A DNA stretch of 64,000 nucleotides, from NCBI GenBank assembly GCA_025056115.1, contig JANWVM010000007.1, positions 1 through 64,000 on the forward strand, in the 5' to 3' direction. Made by a program: the position numbers and the translations under genes. This DNA is from Gloeomargarita sp. SKYG116 (lineage in GTDB: Bacteria; Cyanobacteriota; Cyanobacteriia; Gloeomargaritales; Gloeomargaritaceae). Numbering within the stretch: the first letter of the stretch is position 1; every line of letters starts with the position of its first letter. The notes below the pieces were generated by a model, which saw only the letters and a program-made list of their open reading frames with translations, was not told the origin of the DNA and searched no databases. Below are positions 30,651-40,517 of the stretch, in pieces.

Positions 30651-31049
30651 ATGACCGAATTTCCTCAAGCCATTCAAACGGCGCAAGCGCCTCTGCCAGT
30701 CGGCCCCTATCAGCAGGCGGTACTTGCCCAGGGTACATGGGTCTTTTTGTCGGGGCAAATTCCGTTAAATACCCAGGGAGAAATTGTGGGCGCCGATATT
30801 ACCACTCAAACGCGGCAGGTGATGGAGAATCTGGGGGCGGTGTTGCAGGCCGCAGGCTGTACCTGGCAGCATGTCGTCAAAACAACCGTTTATCTGGTGG
30901 ACTTGGCCGATTTTGCAGCGATGAATCAGGTCTATGCCGAGTATTTCCCAGCGGGATACGCGCCAGCGCGGGCCTGTGTGCAAGTCGCCCGTTTGCCTAA
31001 AGATGTGCGGGTAGAAATTGACGCTATCGCTGTGATTCCCCCCCGCTAA
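30651..31049 (+). CDS. ridA: RidA family protein (enamine/imine deaminase)
   Basis: RidA hydrolyses reactive enamines such as 2-aminoacrylate released by PLP enzymes. The 132-residue protein has the family motifs APLPVGPYQQAV, FLSGQIPLN and the C-terminal ARACVQVARLPKDVRVEIDAIA, whose Arg binds the substrate carboxylate. ATG 30651 is preferred over GTG 30642. It is co-directional with the Nudix and DUF3370 genes, which are separated by a few bp. Confidence 0.93.
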   Translation: MTEFPQAIQTAQAPLPVGPYQQAVLAQGTWVFLSGQIPLNTQGEIVGADITTQTRQVMENLGAVLQAAGCTWQHVVKTTVYLVDLADFAAMNQVYAEYFPAGYAPARACVQVARLPKDVRVEIDAIAVIPPR

Positions 31050-31052
31050 CGA

Positions 31053-32417
31053 ATGCGATTTGTAGGGTCATTTGGTGCATTACTGCTCCTGCCATTACTG
31101 GCGCAAGTGCCCTCACCCCAGGAGGTATTTCGTCCCCAATCAGTGCGTCCTTTAACTGGTCGCTTGAATCGGGTGCCTTTATTCAATAGCAACAGTCCTG
31201 AATTAGTGTTCACGGAAGGGATTCTACTTTCGACATTTCCGCCCCAGGGGATGCGCCATCCCCCTGCCCATTTGCACTATGCGTTTCGGGGAGAATTTGC
31301 TGCGTTTTTGCATCACATCGCTGATGCACCTGGCGCTCAGGACGACCGTACGTTTTATCTAGGGTTTTTAATTGGCAATCCTGGCCCTCAACCGGCAACC
31401 ATTACCCTGCGACAAGGCGCGAGTTTCTTGACCCAACCGGATGCCCCCTTTGTGGCGTTGCCACCGCTGGTGCCAAATCCTTTGGGTTGGGTGTATAGCG
31501 GGCCGGGGAGTCGCCTGACGGATTTTTTGTTGCGGGGGGGGCATCAACCGTTAGCGCCGTCTGTCGTTGTGATTCCACCTGGAGAAGAACGGGTGTTGCT
31601 GAATCAACCGATTCCCACCCGTCGCCTGGGGATCAACCGCAATGCCCGCTCAGTCGTGTTGCGTTTACACAGTGATCAGCCCGTTTATGCTGCCAGTTTG
31701 GGGTTATTTGCCACTGTGACTCCTGATGGCCAGGAAGCACCCCCTAGCCTAGAACGCTGGCGACAACTGCTGCGCGAGGGCAATCTAGCCGGCCCACGGG
31801 ATTTAGCCCCCACGCCGTTGGATGCGCCGGCAGGCCAGTTTCGCTATGGCCGGGTGAGTGGTGTAGCGTTAGGAACCCTGTGGCGGGCCGTTTTGACCGA
31901 CCCCAACCAGGACACCCTTGCCATCCCAGCGCCGGGAGATGCCATTTCTTACGGGATCAGCTTGCTGCCGCGCGGGCGTATGGGCACTGACCAAGACCAA
32001 ACTGCGCCGATGCTGGTTCGTTATCCCGACACCGCCTATCGCACCCACGGCAATTACACCGTTCATTACAGCTTGACCCTGCCCCTGGTGAATCGCCAGT
32101 CCCAAGCTCGCCGGGTCGTGCTGGGATTGGAATCGCCCTTGAAAACCGACCGCAACGAAGGAGGATTACGCTTTTGGCAACCACCAGCCCCCCAGGTCTT
32201 TTTCCGGGGCACCGTGCGCGTGCGTTACATTGATGACACCGGCCTGCCTCGGGTGCGGGATAGTCATTTGGTATTGCGGCGAGGGCAGATGCTGGAACCG
32301 CTGGTGGAAATGAATATGGCGCCGGGACAAAAGCGATTAGTGCAGGTGAGTTTGCTCTATCCACCCGACGCCTCGCCCCCGCAAATGTTGACCTTATTAA
32401 CCAGGGATGAGCAATAG
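31053..32417 (+). CDS. DUF3370 family exported protein
   Basis: This 454-residue protein has an N-terminal signal peptide (FGALLLLPLLAQ). It matches the cyanobacterial DUF3370 layout, with the opening RPQSVRPLTGRLNRVPLFNSNSPELVF and later NYTVHYSLTLPLVN. DUF3370 proteins are beta-rich envelope proteins of unknown role. The 3' end overlaps the convergent mannosidase gene by 21 bp. Confidence 0.85.
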   Translation: MRFVGSFGALLLLPLLAQVPSPQEVFRPQSVRPLTGRLNRVPLFNSNSPELVFTEGILLSTFPPQGMRHPPAHLHYAFRGEFAAFLHHIADAPGAQDDRTFYLGFLIGNPGPQPATITLRQGASFLTQPDAPFVALPPLVPNPLGWVYSGPGSRLTDFLLRGGHQPLAPSVVVIPPGEERVLLNQPIPTRRLGINRNARSVVLRLHSDQPVYAASLGLFATVTPDGQEAPPSLERWRQLLREGNLAGPRDLAPTPLDAPAGQFRYGRVSGVALGTLWRAVLTDPNQDTLAIPAPGDAISYGISLLPRGRMGTDQDQTAPMLVRYPDTAYRTHGNYTVHYSLTLPLVNRQSQARRVVLGLESPLKTDRNEGGLRFWQPPAPQVFFRGTVRVRYIDDTGLPRVRDSHLVLRRGQMLEPLVEMNMAPGQKRLVQVSLLYPPDASPPQMLTLLTRDEQ

Positions 32418-35400
32418 CGTTTTCACCCCAAAAGGTGAGAAATCCAATCGAAATGGCGTGCCCTGGGATAGGCAATGCCGAGGCTGTTCATGCAAGTCAC
32501 ATTCCCAAATGGCTTGCGCCGGTATTTGAGGGGCAATCATGGCGGAAGTGGGTTGCCCGTAGGCTTCATAAATGCGTAGCACAATTCCCCTTGCGTCCGT
32601 TGCCTTTTTAACCGTAGCCAGGATTAAATTGGCCGCATCAATCGTAACAAGCGGGGTCATGCGGGCAGCCAACCGGCCAGGGAAAGGCAGCGGCGGGTAT
32701 AAAAACTCACGGGCTTGGTGGGCAATTGCGGCGGCTTGAACGGTGCCGGGATGGGGATATAAACGGCAGCAAAATTGATGAACGCCTGTATCAGTTATGG
32801 CTGTATCCGTTAAATGCCAGGGTTCCTGGGGATGGGGATAATGGGCGACTCGCAGGAGCGTTAACCCTATCTGGTTCCGGCTCACTGAAAACCCATACTT
32901 ATCTCGACTCACTATACTCACACCCCAATCGCTATTGGATAGGTCTGCCCAGGTCAATGCTGGTACTTCAAACTGCGCAGGGTTCCCGGTGTGCCGCTGA
33001 ATCATGCCAAAGGGAATATCAAACGTCGCTTGCTCGCAAACCAAAGCCAATGGGAACAACAGTTTCATGATCCACGGCGCATAGGAATTGCAGGTTAAAT
33101 CTACCTCTATAAAACATTCCACAAACGGCGCCTCTCGATAGAGATATAGGGATTTTTTAATGCGGCAATGTAAACCATTTTCCCGTTGCACTTCGTAATG
33201 AAACGCAATTCCTTGACGCAAGACTCCCTGTTCAATGACTTGGGCATTGGTTAACTCGAGCGGCGGCGACTCGTGTTGAGCATAGTCAGCATCTATATCC
33301 CAGGCTTCCCACTGCTGAGGCCGGTCAAGGAATAGCTTGATTTCTGCTCCCAGTTGATTGGCCGCCAAGAGATTTCTCTGTAAACGTTTATCCCATAGCT
33401 CTTGCAGATTGCCATTGGCGTCGAGCGTTAGGCGTAAACATTCATTCTCGAGGTGTTGGAGATGAGGGGAGTAGGGGCTTAATGATAATCCTGCTGTTGT
33501 GCTGGCTGGCGCTAGATGAATCTCGGTGAAACTATGAGCAGGAAGATGGGGAATTTGACCCAGGATATGTACACACTCAGGTACATGATGTTCAGGGTAC
33601 AGGCTAGGAATAGAACTTTCATCAGTTAAAATTTGGTGGGGAATGACCTGCCCATTGACCTGTAAAATGAGGGGATTCTCTGACGACTCTACAACACTGC
33701 GGGGGATTGGCAAGACAATATAGGCGTTGTCGAGGGCGTGAATGCTGTTCCAGATTGTCCAGACGCCTGGTGTGATAGGGCCTGATTGCCAACAATTCAC
33801 CATGTCCTGCCGCAAGGTCCATAAATTAGCCAGGATTTGCTCGAAGTCCGTGAGGATTTGGGGGTAAGCGTCAGAGATAAAGGTACCAGGTAAAATGTCG
33901 TGAAATTGTTGGAGCAAAAGCAACCGCCAGCTTTGTTCTAGTTGGGCTTCGGGATAGGAATAACCCTGTAACCACGCATAGGTCGCCAATAGCTCGGTGA
34001 TGTAAAACTCTCGCTCGGCTTGCCGGTGCAGTTGTTTAACCCGACTGTGGGTGGTATAAGTACCTCGGTGTTTTTCTAAATATAATTCCCCTTGCCAGAC
34101 AGGTAAATTTTCACCGTACTTTGCGAGGTTTTGAAAGAAAGCCAATGGGCTGGAAATGTGGCTAGGAAAAGGAAACCGCAGGGGTTGCACCAATGCGTAG
34201 AGATGCAAATGTTGTCGCGTCACTCCGCCACCGCCATCTCCGTATCCAAAGGTCTGTAGAACGACGGGTGCAACCTCTCTCTGCGTATAGTGTTGACCTG
34301 TTTTTTCGAGGTCAGGGATACCCAGCAATCCCTCCAGGCCAACCGGTGGTTGATGGGCTAAAACTCGCGTCCCGTCAATCCCCTGCCACCAGAAGGAGTC
34401 ATAGGGAAATTCCTGGGTATCATTCCAGTTCAATTTGGTGGTGAAAAAGTAATCAATGCCGGCCTGTTTGAGCAACTGGGGTAAATTGCCCTGATAGCCA
34501 AAGGTATCCGGCAGCCATAAAACCCGACAGGTCACCCCAAATTCCTGTTGAAAAAATCGCTGCCCATACACCAGTTGCCGCACCCAGGATTCCCCACTGA
34601 TTAAATTGCCATCGGGTTCGACCCATACTGCTCCTTCTACCTGCCACCGGCCTGCTTGCACCTGGTTTTGTATCTGCCGGTAAAGTTCGGGATAGTCCTG
34701 TTTACAGTAGGCGTACAATTGGGCTTGACTCTGGCAGAAACAAAATTCGGGAAATTCTCGCATGAGATGGAGAGCTGTGCTGAATGTACGACCCACCTTG
34801 CGCCGGGTTTCCTGATGCGTCCACAACCAAACGACATCTATATGCGAATGGCCGATGAGATGAATGTGGGGAGTAGCGGGAGCGACGGTGTGAGCACGTA
34901 AAAAATCCTGTAACGTTTCGAGCCATTTGGCCATATCTATTTCTGTGTCATCTATTGTGTCTATCCACCTGAGCAAACTGGCCTTTATCCAGTCATTACT
35001 CTCACTCACGGACCAGAGATGTTCTAACCAGGTATATAATTTTTCAGCCACTGGGTCAATAGTTACCAGTTCGCTGAATTGACACTGATTTGGTTCCGGT
35101 TTACGACCACTGTAAGCTTGGATTTGGATATACAATTCTGGCTCTAGACCTGGTGGCAATAGAACTTCTTGGTGATGGGTGTCAATACCACAATAGGGCT
35201 GGTGATTGAGGAACACTAAACCTTCGGGAATATCCATGCGCAAGGCAATTTTGGGGCTACGCCAGGCTGGGGGTAGAGTGATATGGCGCTGCCACCAGAT
35301 AGTTTGGTCATAGCCCCCCCATGTTGCCGGTATCGTGACCGTTTGCCATAGGTTTTCTGAGCCTTCTGCCGCAATTTGCCACTCACTTAACGGTAAGATT

Positions 35401-35462
35401 GCTGGATAGGCCAAGTGCTGGATGCTTTGCAAGAGATGGGTCATCTGCTCAGCAAAGGTCAT
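32397..35462 (-). CDS. GH38 alpha-mannosidase
   Basis: This 1021-residue glycoside hydrolase family 38 protein has the zinc-binding motif GHSHIDVVWLW (His and Asp ligands), the nucleophile in LWLPDTFGY, a three-helix bundle (FHDILPGTFISDAYPQ) and a long beta-sandwich C-terminal half. GH38 enzymes remove alpha-mannose from glycans. No signal peptide is evident, so it is cytoplasmic. Its ATG overlaps the cbiT stop in an ATGA arrangement, so it is translationally coupled to a cobalamin gene, an odd pairing. A plausible role is recycling of stored or imported mannosides. Confidence 0.93.
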   Translation of the reverse strand: MTFAEQMTHLLQSIQHLAYPAILPLSEWQIAAEGSENLWQTVTIPATWGGYDQTIWWQRHITLPPAWRSPKIALRMDIPEGLVFLNHQPYCGIDTHHQEVLLPPGLEPELYIQIQAYSGRKPEPNQCQFSELVTIDPVAEKLYTWLEHLWSVSESNDWIKASLLRWIDTIDDTEIDMAKWLETLQDFLRAHTVAPATPHIHLIGHSHIDVVWLWTHQETRRKVGRTFSTALHLMREFPEFCFCQSQAQLYAYCKQDYPELYRQIQNQVQAGRWQVEGAVWVEPDGNLISGESWVRQLVYGQRFFQQEFGVTCRVLWLPDTFGYQGNLPQLLKQAGIDYFFTTKLNWNDTQEFPYDSFWWQGIDGTRVLAHQPPVGLEGLLGIPDLEKTGQHYTQREVAPVVLQTFGYGDGGGGVTRQHLHLYALVQPLRFPFPSHISSPLAFFQNLAKYGENLPVWQGELYLEKHRGTYTTHSRVKQLHRQAEREFYITELLATYAWLQGYSYPEAQLEQSWRLLLLQQFHDILPGTFISDAYPQILTDFEQILANLWTLRQDMVNCWQSGPITPGVWTIWNSIHALDNAYIVLPIPRSVVESSENPLILQVNGQVIPHQILTDESSIPSLYPEHHVPECVHILGQIPHLPAHSFTEIHLAPASTTAGLSLSPYSPHLQHLENECLRLTLDANGNLQELWDKRLQRNLLAANQLGAEIKLFLDRPQQWEAWDIDADYAQHESPPLELTNAQVIEQGVLRQGIAFHYEVQRENGLHCRIKKSLYLYREAPFVECFIEVDLTCNSYAPWIMKLLFPLALVCEQATFDIPFGMIQRHTGNPAQFEVPALTWADLSNSDWGVSIVSRDKYGFSVSRNQIGLTLLRVAHYPHPQEPWHLTDTAITDTGVHQFCCRLYPHPGTVQAAAIAHQAREFLYPPLPFPGRLAARMTPLVTIDAANLILATVKKATDARGIVLRIYEAYGQPTSAMIAPQIPAQAIWECDLHEQPRHCLSQGTPFRLDFSPFGVKTLLLIPG

Positions 35463-36049
35463 GGTTTTTCCCCGCTGAGAATGAAGATGGGGTCAAGTGC
35501 CACTAAAACTCGTTGCATCCCCCGTGTTTCTAACCGGTTGACGGCTGACTGGATAACTTCCACTTTGCGGGCTTGTAAAGCGCTCAACGTTTGCATGAGG
35601 CTATAGAATGCTTCGAGACTGTCTGTTGCTGTGACAATTCGGCCCCCATTTTTGAGATAGCTCCAGGCTGCTCTCAACACTACATCGACAGGCCGTCCTC
35701 CTTCGAGGCAAATACGGTCAGGTCGGGGGCTGATGTCGCTCAAGCAATCAGGCGCATGACCGGCCACGATAGACATATTTTTAATCTGAAATCGCTCGGC
35801 GTTGCGCTCAATTAAACCCACGACGTCTTCATCTCTTTCAATGGCAATGACTTGCCCTTCGCTGCATAACAAGGCGCTCTCGACAGCAATCGTGCCGGTG
35901 CCGGCGCCAATGTCCCAAACAACCGAATTTTTTTGCAGGCACAATTGCGACAGGATGAGCACCCGCGACTCGCGTTTACTCATGGGGATGCCGGGCAATC
36001 GCTCGAATGCGTCATCAGGAATGCCGGCAGTGACGTAAGGCCAAGTCAT
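35459..36049 (-). CDS. cbiT: Precorrin-6B / cobalt-precorrin C15-methyltransferase (decarboxylating)
   Basis: CbiT methylates C15 and removes the C12 acetate carboxyl of the corrin ring. This 196-residue stand-alone form has the N-terminal GIPDDAFERLPGIPMSKRESR and the SAM motif VVWDIGAGTGTIAVE, followed by AIERDEDVV. In many bacteria it is fused to CbiE as CobL; here it is separate, as is usual in cyanobacteria. No other cobalamin gene is in the window. Confidence 0.93.
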   Translation of the reverse strand: MTWPYVTAGIPDDAFERLPGIPMSKRESRVLILSQLCLQKNSVVWDIGAGTGTIAVESALLCSEGQVIAIERDEDVVGLIERNAERFQIKNMSIVAGHAPDCLSDISPRPDRICLEGGRPVDVVLRAAWSYLKNGGRIVTATDSLEAFYSLMQTLSALQARKVEVIQSAVNRLETRGMQRVLVALDPIFILSGEKP

Positions 36050-36053
36050 GGGT

Positions 36054-36338
36054 TCAATTCCAGTCCTCTTGGGTAATCACGCGGGTGCGGTAGACTTTGC
36101 CCTGTTGATGAATAACGCGGGTGCGCTGGAAAACAGCTTCCACATCCATGGCCCAACGCGCTAATACTTGCGCTAAATCTCGTTGAATGTCGCGGGCGCC
36201 AGGAAAGTTTTGGTAACGGATGTACAACCGCGCCCATTCGGCCAAGGCGTAATCGTCCGGCTCGCTCAAGAGCAATTGGTCGACCACTTGCCGGTCCACA
36301 TGATAGAGAGGGTGGCGCTGCTCTTTGGCTGGATTCAT
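36054..36338 (-). CDS. DUF3288 family protein
   Basis: This 94-residue cyanobacterial protein contains HPLYHVDRQVVDQLL, DDYALAEWARLYIRYQNFPG and ARDIQRDLAQVLARW, which is the DUF3288 pattern. Function unknown. ATG 36338 lies inside the end of sipA (4-bp overlap), and the gene ends 4 bp before cbiT, so sipA-DUF3288-cbiT-mannosidase appears to be one operon. Confidence 0.8.
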   Translation of the reverse strand: MNPAKEQRHPLYHVDRQVVDQLLLSEPDDYALAEWARLYIRYQNFPGARDIQRDLAQVLARWAMDVEAVFQRTRVIHQQGKVYRTRVITQEDWN

Positions 36339-36550
36339 GGTTCGACCGCCTCCAGGTACTCTTCCGCCAGTAGGTAGGCCCCCCGCTGGCACCGTACACT
36401 CCATTGGCCGCCGGGATTATAGGCTAAAATAACACCTTCTTCTCCCACCGAAATGACTTGGGGCGGACGCAACATCGGCATTGGTTCGGCGGTTTTCACA
36501 TAGGCGGGCAGGCGGACAATGCGTACCCGTTGACCAACGCGAAATTTCAC
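36335..36550 (-). CDS. sipA: SipA-like regulatory protein (DUF3148)
   Basis: The 71-residue beta-barrel protein has VGQRVRIVRLPAYVKTAEPMPMLRPP, EEGVILAYNPGGQWSVR and GAYLLAEEYLE, all features of the cyanobacterial SipA/DUF3148 family. In Synechococcus elongatus SipA binds and stimulates the sensor kinase NblS, a central regulator of high-light and nutrient-stress responses. It is first in the minus-strand operon leading to cbiT. The initiation region lies next to the divergent rpsN promoter. Confidence 0.85.
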   Translation of the reverse strand: MKFRVGQRVRIVRLPAYVKTAEPMPMLRPPQVISVGEEGVILAYNPGGQWSVRCQRGAYLLAEEYLEAVEP

Positions 36551-36600
36551 TCGTCAACCTCCTTGACTTGCTCCTAACTTCTAGGCTACACGGGTTCCAC

Positions 36601-36630
36601 TTGACGAGCACTTGTTACTTTACCGATAAT
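36601..36630 (+). promoter_or_regulatory. rpsN promoter
   Basis: TTGACG (36601-36606) and GATAAT (36625-36630) are spaced by 18 bp. They lie 35 bp before the rpsN start. Confidence 0.6.
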
Positions 36631-36664
36631 AAAAAATTGTGTTTCTGGCGTAGGCGCTGAGGTT

Positions 36665-36967
36665 ATGGCGAAGAAAAGCATGATCGAGCGGGAAAAACGG
36701 CGGCGGCGACTGGTGGAGAAGTACCGGGAAAAACGGGAACAACTGAAACTCCAGTTTGCGGCGGCTGAAACCTGGGAAGAGCGTCTTGCGATTCATCGCC
36801 AGTTGCAACAACTACCGCGCAATAGTTCGCCCACCCGCCTGCGGAATCGGTGCTGGTTAACGGGACGCCCGCGCGGGTATTTCCGGGATTTTGGCCTATG
36901 TCGGAACGCGCTGCGAGAAATGGCGCTGCAAGGTCTGCTGCCAGGGGTGGTCAAGTCGAGCTGGTAA
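36665..36967 (+). CDS. rpsN: 30S ribosomal protein S14
   Basis: S14 has 100 residues and is the zinc-free long form: [20 protein letters not shown], then [19 protein letters not shown] and C-terminal LPGVVKSSW. It binds 16S rRNA in the small-subunit head. As in other cyanobacteria and plastids it is a single gene outside the main ribosomal clusters. Confidence 0.97.
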   Translation: MAKKSMIEREKRRRRLVEKYREKREQLKLQFAAAETWEERLAIHRQLQQLPRNSSPTRLRNRCWLTGRPRGYFRDFGLCRNALREMALQGLLPGVVKSSW

Positions 36968-37042
36968 GACGATCGCAGCTGGAGACGCTGTGGGACATCT
37001 GGTACGATACTAGTCAGGAACAATTGATGATGGCTGGCTCCC

Positions 37043-37894
37043 ATGCCGACGGTTTTGATTCGGGGTGTGCCACACGTCTATGATTTGGTGGGTCAGGGAC
37101 AAGCACTCGTTTTTATTCATGGCTGGTTATTGAGTCGGGATTACTGGCAGCCGCTGATTGATTTGCTCAAGAATGATTTCACTTGCTTGAGTTACGATTT
37201 GCGGGGATTTGGGGCATCGCAACCTACGCATAACCACTGTGTTTTTTCGCTGGATAGTTACGCCCAAGATTTGGGAGAGTTATTAACTCATTTGGGCATC
37301 CAGACCTGCTGGTTGGTGGGCCACTCCTTGGGGGCAAGCGTGGCTCTGCTGGCGGCAGCGCAGTTTCCCGAACGGGTTTTAGGGGTGATTGGCATTAACG
37401 CTGGTGGTGGGATTTATTTGCAACAGGAATTCGACCGTTTCCGCCGGCTGGGGGTGCAGCTCGTGCGGTGGCGTTTCCCGGGGCTGCAGTGGTTACCGGG
37501 GAGTGGCTGGTTGTTTGCCCGTAGCGGCGTGGCGCGGCCATTGCCAGTGCAGTGGGGAAAACAACGGCTGAAGGATTGGCTACGAGCCTGTCCCCAAGCG
37601 GCGCGAGAAACCCTCCTGGCAGCCACCACGGAAGCTGAGGTGCATCGGTTACCCCAGGTGGTTAGTCGCTTATCGCAACCGCTGTACTTGATTGCTGGTC
37701 AAAACGATACCATCATGCCCTGCCTGTACGTGCGGCATTTGGCCAGTTTTCATCGCCGTTTCCAGGCTGGGGAAGATATTGTGTGGGAACTACCCCGGTG
37801 CGGTCATTTCGCGATGCTGGAGTACCCGGAACTGGTCGCCAAACGGTTGCGCCTGTGGGTGAATCAGGAGTCGGCTGCACCCCAAATGGCCTGA
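37043..37894 (+). CDS. Alpha/beta hydrolase
   Basis: This 283-residue alpha/beta-hydrolase-fold protein has the oxyanion segment FIHGWLLSRDYW, nucleophile elbow GHSLG (about residue 92-96), the acidic residue in IAGQNDTIMP and the catalytic His in PRCGHFAMLE. The substrate cannot be read from sequence. It converges on dxs with a 15-bp gap. Confidence 0.88.
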   Translation: MPTVLIRGVPHVYDLVGQGQALVFIHGWLLSRDYWQPLIDLLKNDFTCLSYDLRGFGASQPTHNHCVFSLDSYAQDLGELLTHLGIQTCWLVGHSLGASVALLAAAQFPERVLGVIGINAGGGIYLQQEFDRFRRLGVQLVRWRFPGLQWLPGSGWLFARSGVARPLPVQWGKQRLKDWLRACPQAARETLLAATTEAEVHRLPQVVSRLSQPLYLIAGQNDTIMPCLYVRHLASFHRRFQAGEDIVWELPRCGHFAMLEYPELVAKRLRLWVNQESAAPQMA

Positions 37895-37909
37895 TACGCC
37901 CATGCTCAC

Positions 37910-39805
37910 CTACACCGCCAAGGCTTGTCCGTGCCCCACAAACTGCTGAATCCGCTCAGCCATCTGCGGGGGAGTGAGTCCTAGGTCGGCTTTGGACTCG
38001 TCTGGCTTGGCATGTTCTACTAAAATATCTGGCACCCCAATCCGCAGGACTGGCAAGGTTAAACCAGCATCGAGCAGTGCTTCCGCCACGGCGCTGCCGA
38101 ACCCACCCATCAAGCAACCTTCTTCCATGGTCACCACCCGACCAATCTCTTGAGCCAAAGGCAGGATGAGTTCCGTATCCAGCGGCTTGGCAAACCGAGC
38201 ATTGATCACGGCGGCATCAATCCCGTGTTCCTTGAGCAATTCTGCCGTTTGTTGGGCTGGCACCACCATGGAACCGTAGGCGACAATCAGCACATCTTTC
38301 CCATGCCGCAACAGTTCGCCTTTGCCAATCGGCAGGGGTTCCCAGCCTTCCGCCATCAAGGGCACACCGTAGCCTTCGCCCCGGGGATAGCGCATGGCAA
38401 TGGGGCCGTCAGTGTACTGAATGCCGGTGACTATCATCCGCTGCATCTCAGCTTCGTCCTTGGGAGCCATCAACACCATGTTGGGCAAACAGCGCAAGTA
38501 AGCAATGTCATACATTCCCTGGTGCGTTGGCCCATCTGCCCCCACAATCCCGGCCCGGTCCATGCAGAAAAACACCGGCAACTTCTGGATGCAGACGTCA
38601 TGAACCACCTGGTCATAGGCCCGCTGCAAGAAGGTGGAGTAGATCGCCACCACCGGGCGCATCCCCTCACAAGCCAACCCGGCTGCCAGCGTCACCGCGT
38701 GTTGTTCGGCGATCCCCACGTCAATGTACTGATTGGGACACTGCTTTTGCAAAATATCCAGGCCCGTTCCTGTCGCCATCGCCGCCGTGATGCCAATGAT
38801 TTTGGGGTTGTCCTGGGCTAAGCGCGTCAGGGTCTGACCAAATACCTTGGAGTAGCTGGGGGGCTTGGGTTTGCTGCTGGGTTTGGGTTTGCCGGTGGTC
38901 AGGTCAAAGGGATTCTGGGCGTGATACCCCACCTGGTCCCGCTCGGCCACTTCATAGCCCTTGCCCTTGACGGTCGCCACGTGGACCAGCACCGGGCCGC
39001 AAATTTGATGGGCGCGATGAAACGTTTCAATCATCTCGGCAATGTTATGACCATCCACCGGCCCGAAGTACGTAAAGCCCAATTCTTCAAACACGGCCCC
39101 CACTTTGGGTACGGTCAACCGTTTCATGCCCTCTTTCAGGTTGTGCGCTAGGGCCTCATCCACAAACGGCAGATGCTTGAGTTGTTCTTCTAGGTTCTCG
39201 GTGAGAAACTGCACCGGCGGACTCAAACGCAGCTTGTTGAGGTAACGGGGAATGGCACCAACGTTAGGGGAAATAGACATCTCATTGTCGTTGAGCACCA
39301 CCAGCAACCGGGTTTTGGGCAAATGACCGGCGTGATTAATGGCTTCCAAGGCCATACCACCCGTCAGCGCCCCATCCCCGATGATCGCCACCACTTTGAA
39401 ATCTTCGCCCTTGAGGTCACGGGCAATCGCCATCCCCAAGGCCGCAGAAATACTAGTAGAGGCGTGACCGGCCCCAAAGTGATCAAAGCGGCTTTCTGAG
39501 CGCTTCAGATACCCGGCAATTCCGCCCTTTTGCCGCAGGGTGTGGAACTGGTGGTAACGCCCGGTGATTAACTTGTGGGGATACGCCTGGTGGCCTACAT
39601 CCCAAATCACTTTATCCCGGTCTAAGTCCAGCGTCTGGTACAACGCCAAGGTGAGTTCCACAACGCCCAACCCCGGCCCCAAGTGTCCCCCATTGACCGC
39701 AACTGTCTGTAAATGCTTTTCCCGAATCTGCCGGGCAATGGCTTCGAGCTGAGGTATTGACAGGCCATGCAACTGATTCGGATGGGTAATTTCGCTGAGA
39801 TGCAC
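37910..39805 (-). CDS. dxs: 1-deoxy-D-xylulose-5-phosphate synthase
   Basis: Dxs condenses pyruvate and glyceraldehyde 3-phosphate using thiamine diphosphate. It is the entry step of the MEP pathway that feeds carotenoids, phytol and quinones. The 631-residue protein has the ThDP/Mg motif [18 protein letters not shown], plus [12 protein letters not shown] and the transketolase-type C-terminal half ([15 protein letters not shown]). The start is GTG 39805 with AAGGAG eight bases upstream. Its ThDP need links it loosely to the riboswitch-controlled thiC in this window. Confidence 0.97.
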   Translation of the reverse strand: MHLSEITHPNQLHGLSIPQLEAIARQIREKHLQTVAVNGGHLGPGLGVVELTLALYQTLDLDRDKVIWDVGHQAYPHKLITGRYHQFHTLRQKGGIAGYLKRSESRFDHFGAGHASTSISAALGMAIARDLKGEDFKVVAIIGDGALTGGMALEAINHAGHLPKTRLLVVLNDNEMSISPNVGAIPRYLNKLRLSPPVQFLTENLEEQLKHLPFVDEALAHNLKEGMKRLTVPKVGAVFEELGFTYFGPVDGHNIAEMIETFHRAHQICGPVLVHVATVKGKGYEVAERDQVGYHAQNPFDLTTGKPKPSSKPKPPSYSKVFGQTLTRLAQDNPKIIGITAAMATGTGLDILQKQCPNQYIDVGIAEQHAVTLAAGLACEGMRPVVAIYSTFLQRAYDQVVHDVCIQKLPVFFCMDRAGIVGADGPTHQGMYDIAYLRCLPNMVLMAPKDEAEMQRMIVTGIQYTDGPIAMRYPRGEGYGVPLMAEGWEPLPIGKGELLRHGKDVLIVAYGSMVVPAQQTAELLKEHGIDAAVINARFAKPLDTELILPLAQEIGRVVTMEEGCLMGGFGSAVAEALLDAGLTLPVLRIGVPDILVEHAKPDESKADLGLTPPQMAERIQQFVGHGQALAV

Positions 39806-39920
39806 GTGCGTAACTCCTTTGCCGACTCAACAGCAACTGTGACCCAGAACCGCACCCTCACCTATGGTAACTTACGGCTGGGTCGTGTACAGGGTAAACC
39901 AACCCCCTCGAAAAAAACGT

Positions 39921-40517
39921 TCACTTTGGACGCACTGCCCAAGGCCCTGTTCCGGTTCTAACCCCTGCCCAGCAGGCCAAGAGCGCGGTTCCGAATGCTC
40001 GCCAGTCCGTATTGGGTAAGCCTGCCACCCAGCTCGCTGGAAACCCTATGCCACCACCGTATGCGCCCAGCAGCCAGCCTGTCAGCCCCAGTGTGAATGC
40101 AGAACGCCCCTGACGCCTGGCCCGACGCAGGCTAATCCCTGGGTCATCAGGAATGCTGTGGAAATCGGCCACCGACTGGGCCAACGCCGGCCACGTTTGG
40201 GTATCTGCCAAAGGTTCACCCACCTGTCCCTGCAAGGCTTGGTGCAACACGAGCGTCCAGGCGTAGGCCACCTCTGGCAAACCGGCTGCCGCGACGATTT
40301 CAGCGTATTCATCGGTGCAGGGATAAGCCAGCAGCAGCCTGGGCAGGGCCAGCAATAACGCTTCTGGGGCATTGGTCGCTACCGGCGCTTGGGTCGCCTG
40401 TCCCGTCCAGTAACGGCAACCTTGCACCAGCCATTGCCCCCAGGTCATATCGCCCCCTAACTGCCAGCCCAGCCAGGCGCCGAGGATACACCCTTGGAAC
40501 CGCAACTCCAGGGTCAA
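39921..40517 (-). CDS. ADP-ribosylglycohydrolase-like protein
   Basis: The 198-residue protein shows the outer features of the ADP-ribosylglycohydrolase fold: an N-terminal RFQGCILGAWLGWQLGG and a C-terminal FTLGLTGWLLGAYGGGIGFP followed by SWV. The middle is shortened and the usual metal-binding Asp clusters are not seen, so it is probably not a standard hydrolase. The start is best taken as TTG 40517, whose last two bases plus A form the TGA stop of sqdX (TTGA overlap). A start at ATG 40577 would overlap by 64 bp. Tight coupling to sqdX is conserved-looking, but the role is unknown. Confidence 0.6.
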   Translation of the reverse strand: MTLELRFQGCILGAWLGWQLGGDMTWGQWLVQGCRYWTGQATQAPVATNAPEALLLALPRLLLAYPCTDEYAEIVAAAGLPEVAYAWTLVLHQALQGQVGEPLADTQTWPALAQSVADFHSIPDDPGISLRRARRQGRSAFTLGLTGWLLGAYGGGIGFPASWVAGLPNTDWRAFGTALLACWAGVRTGTGPWAVRPK

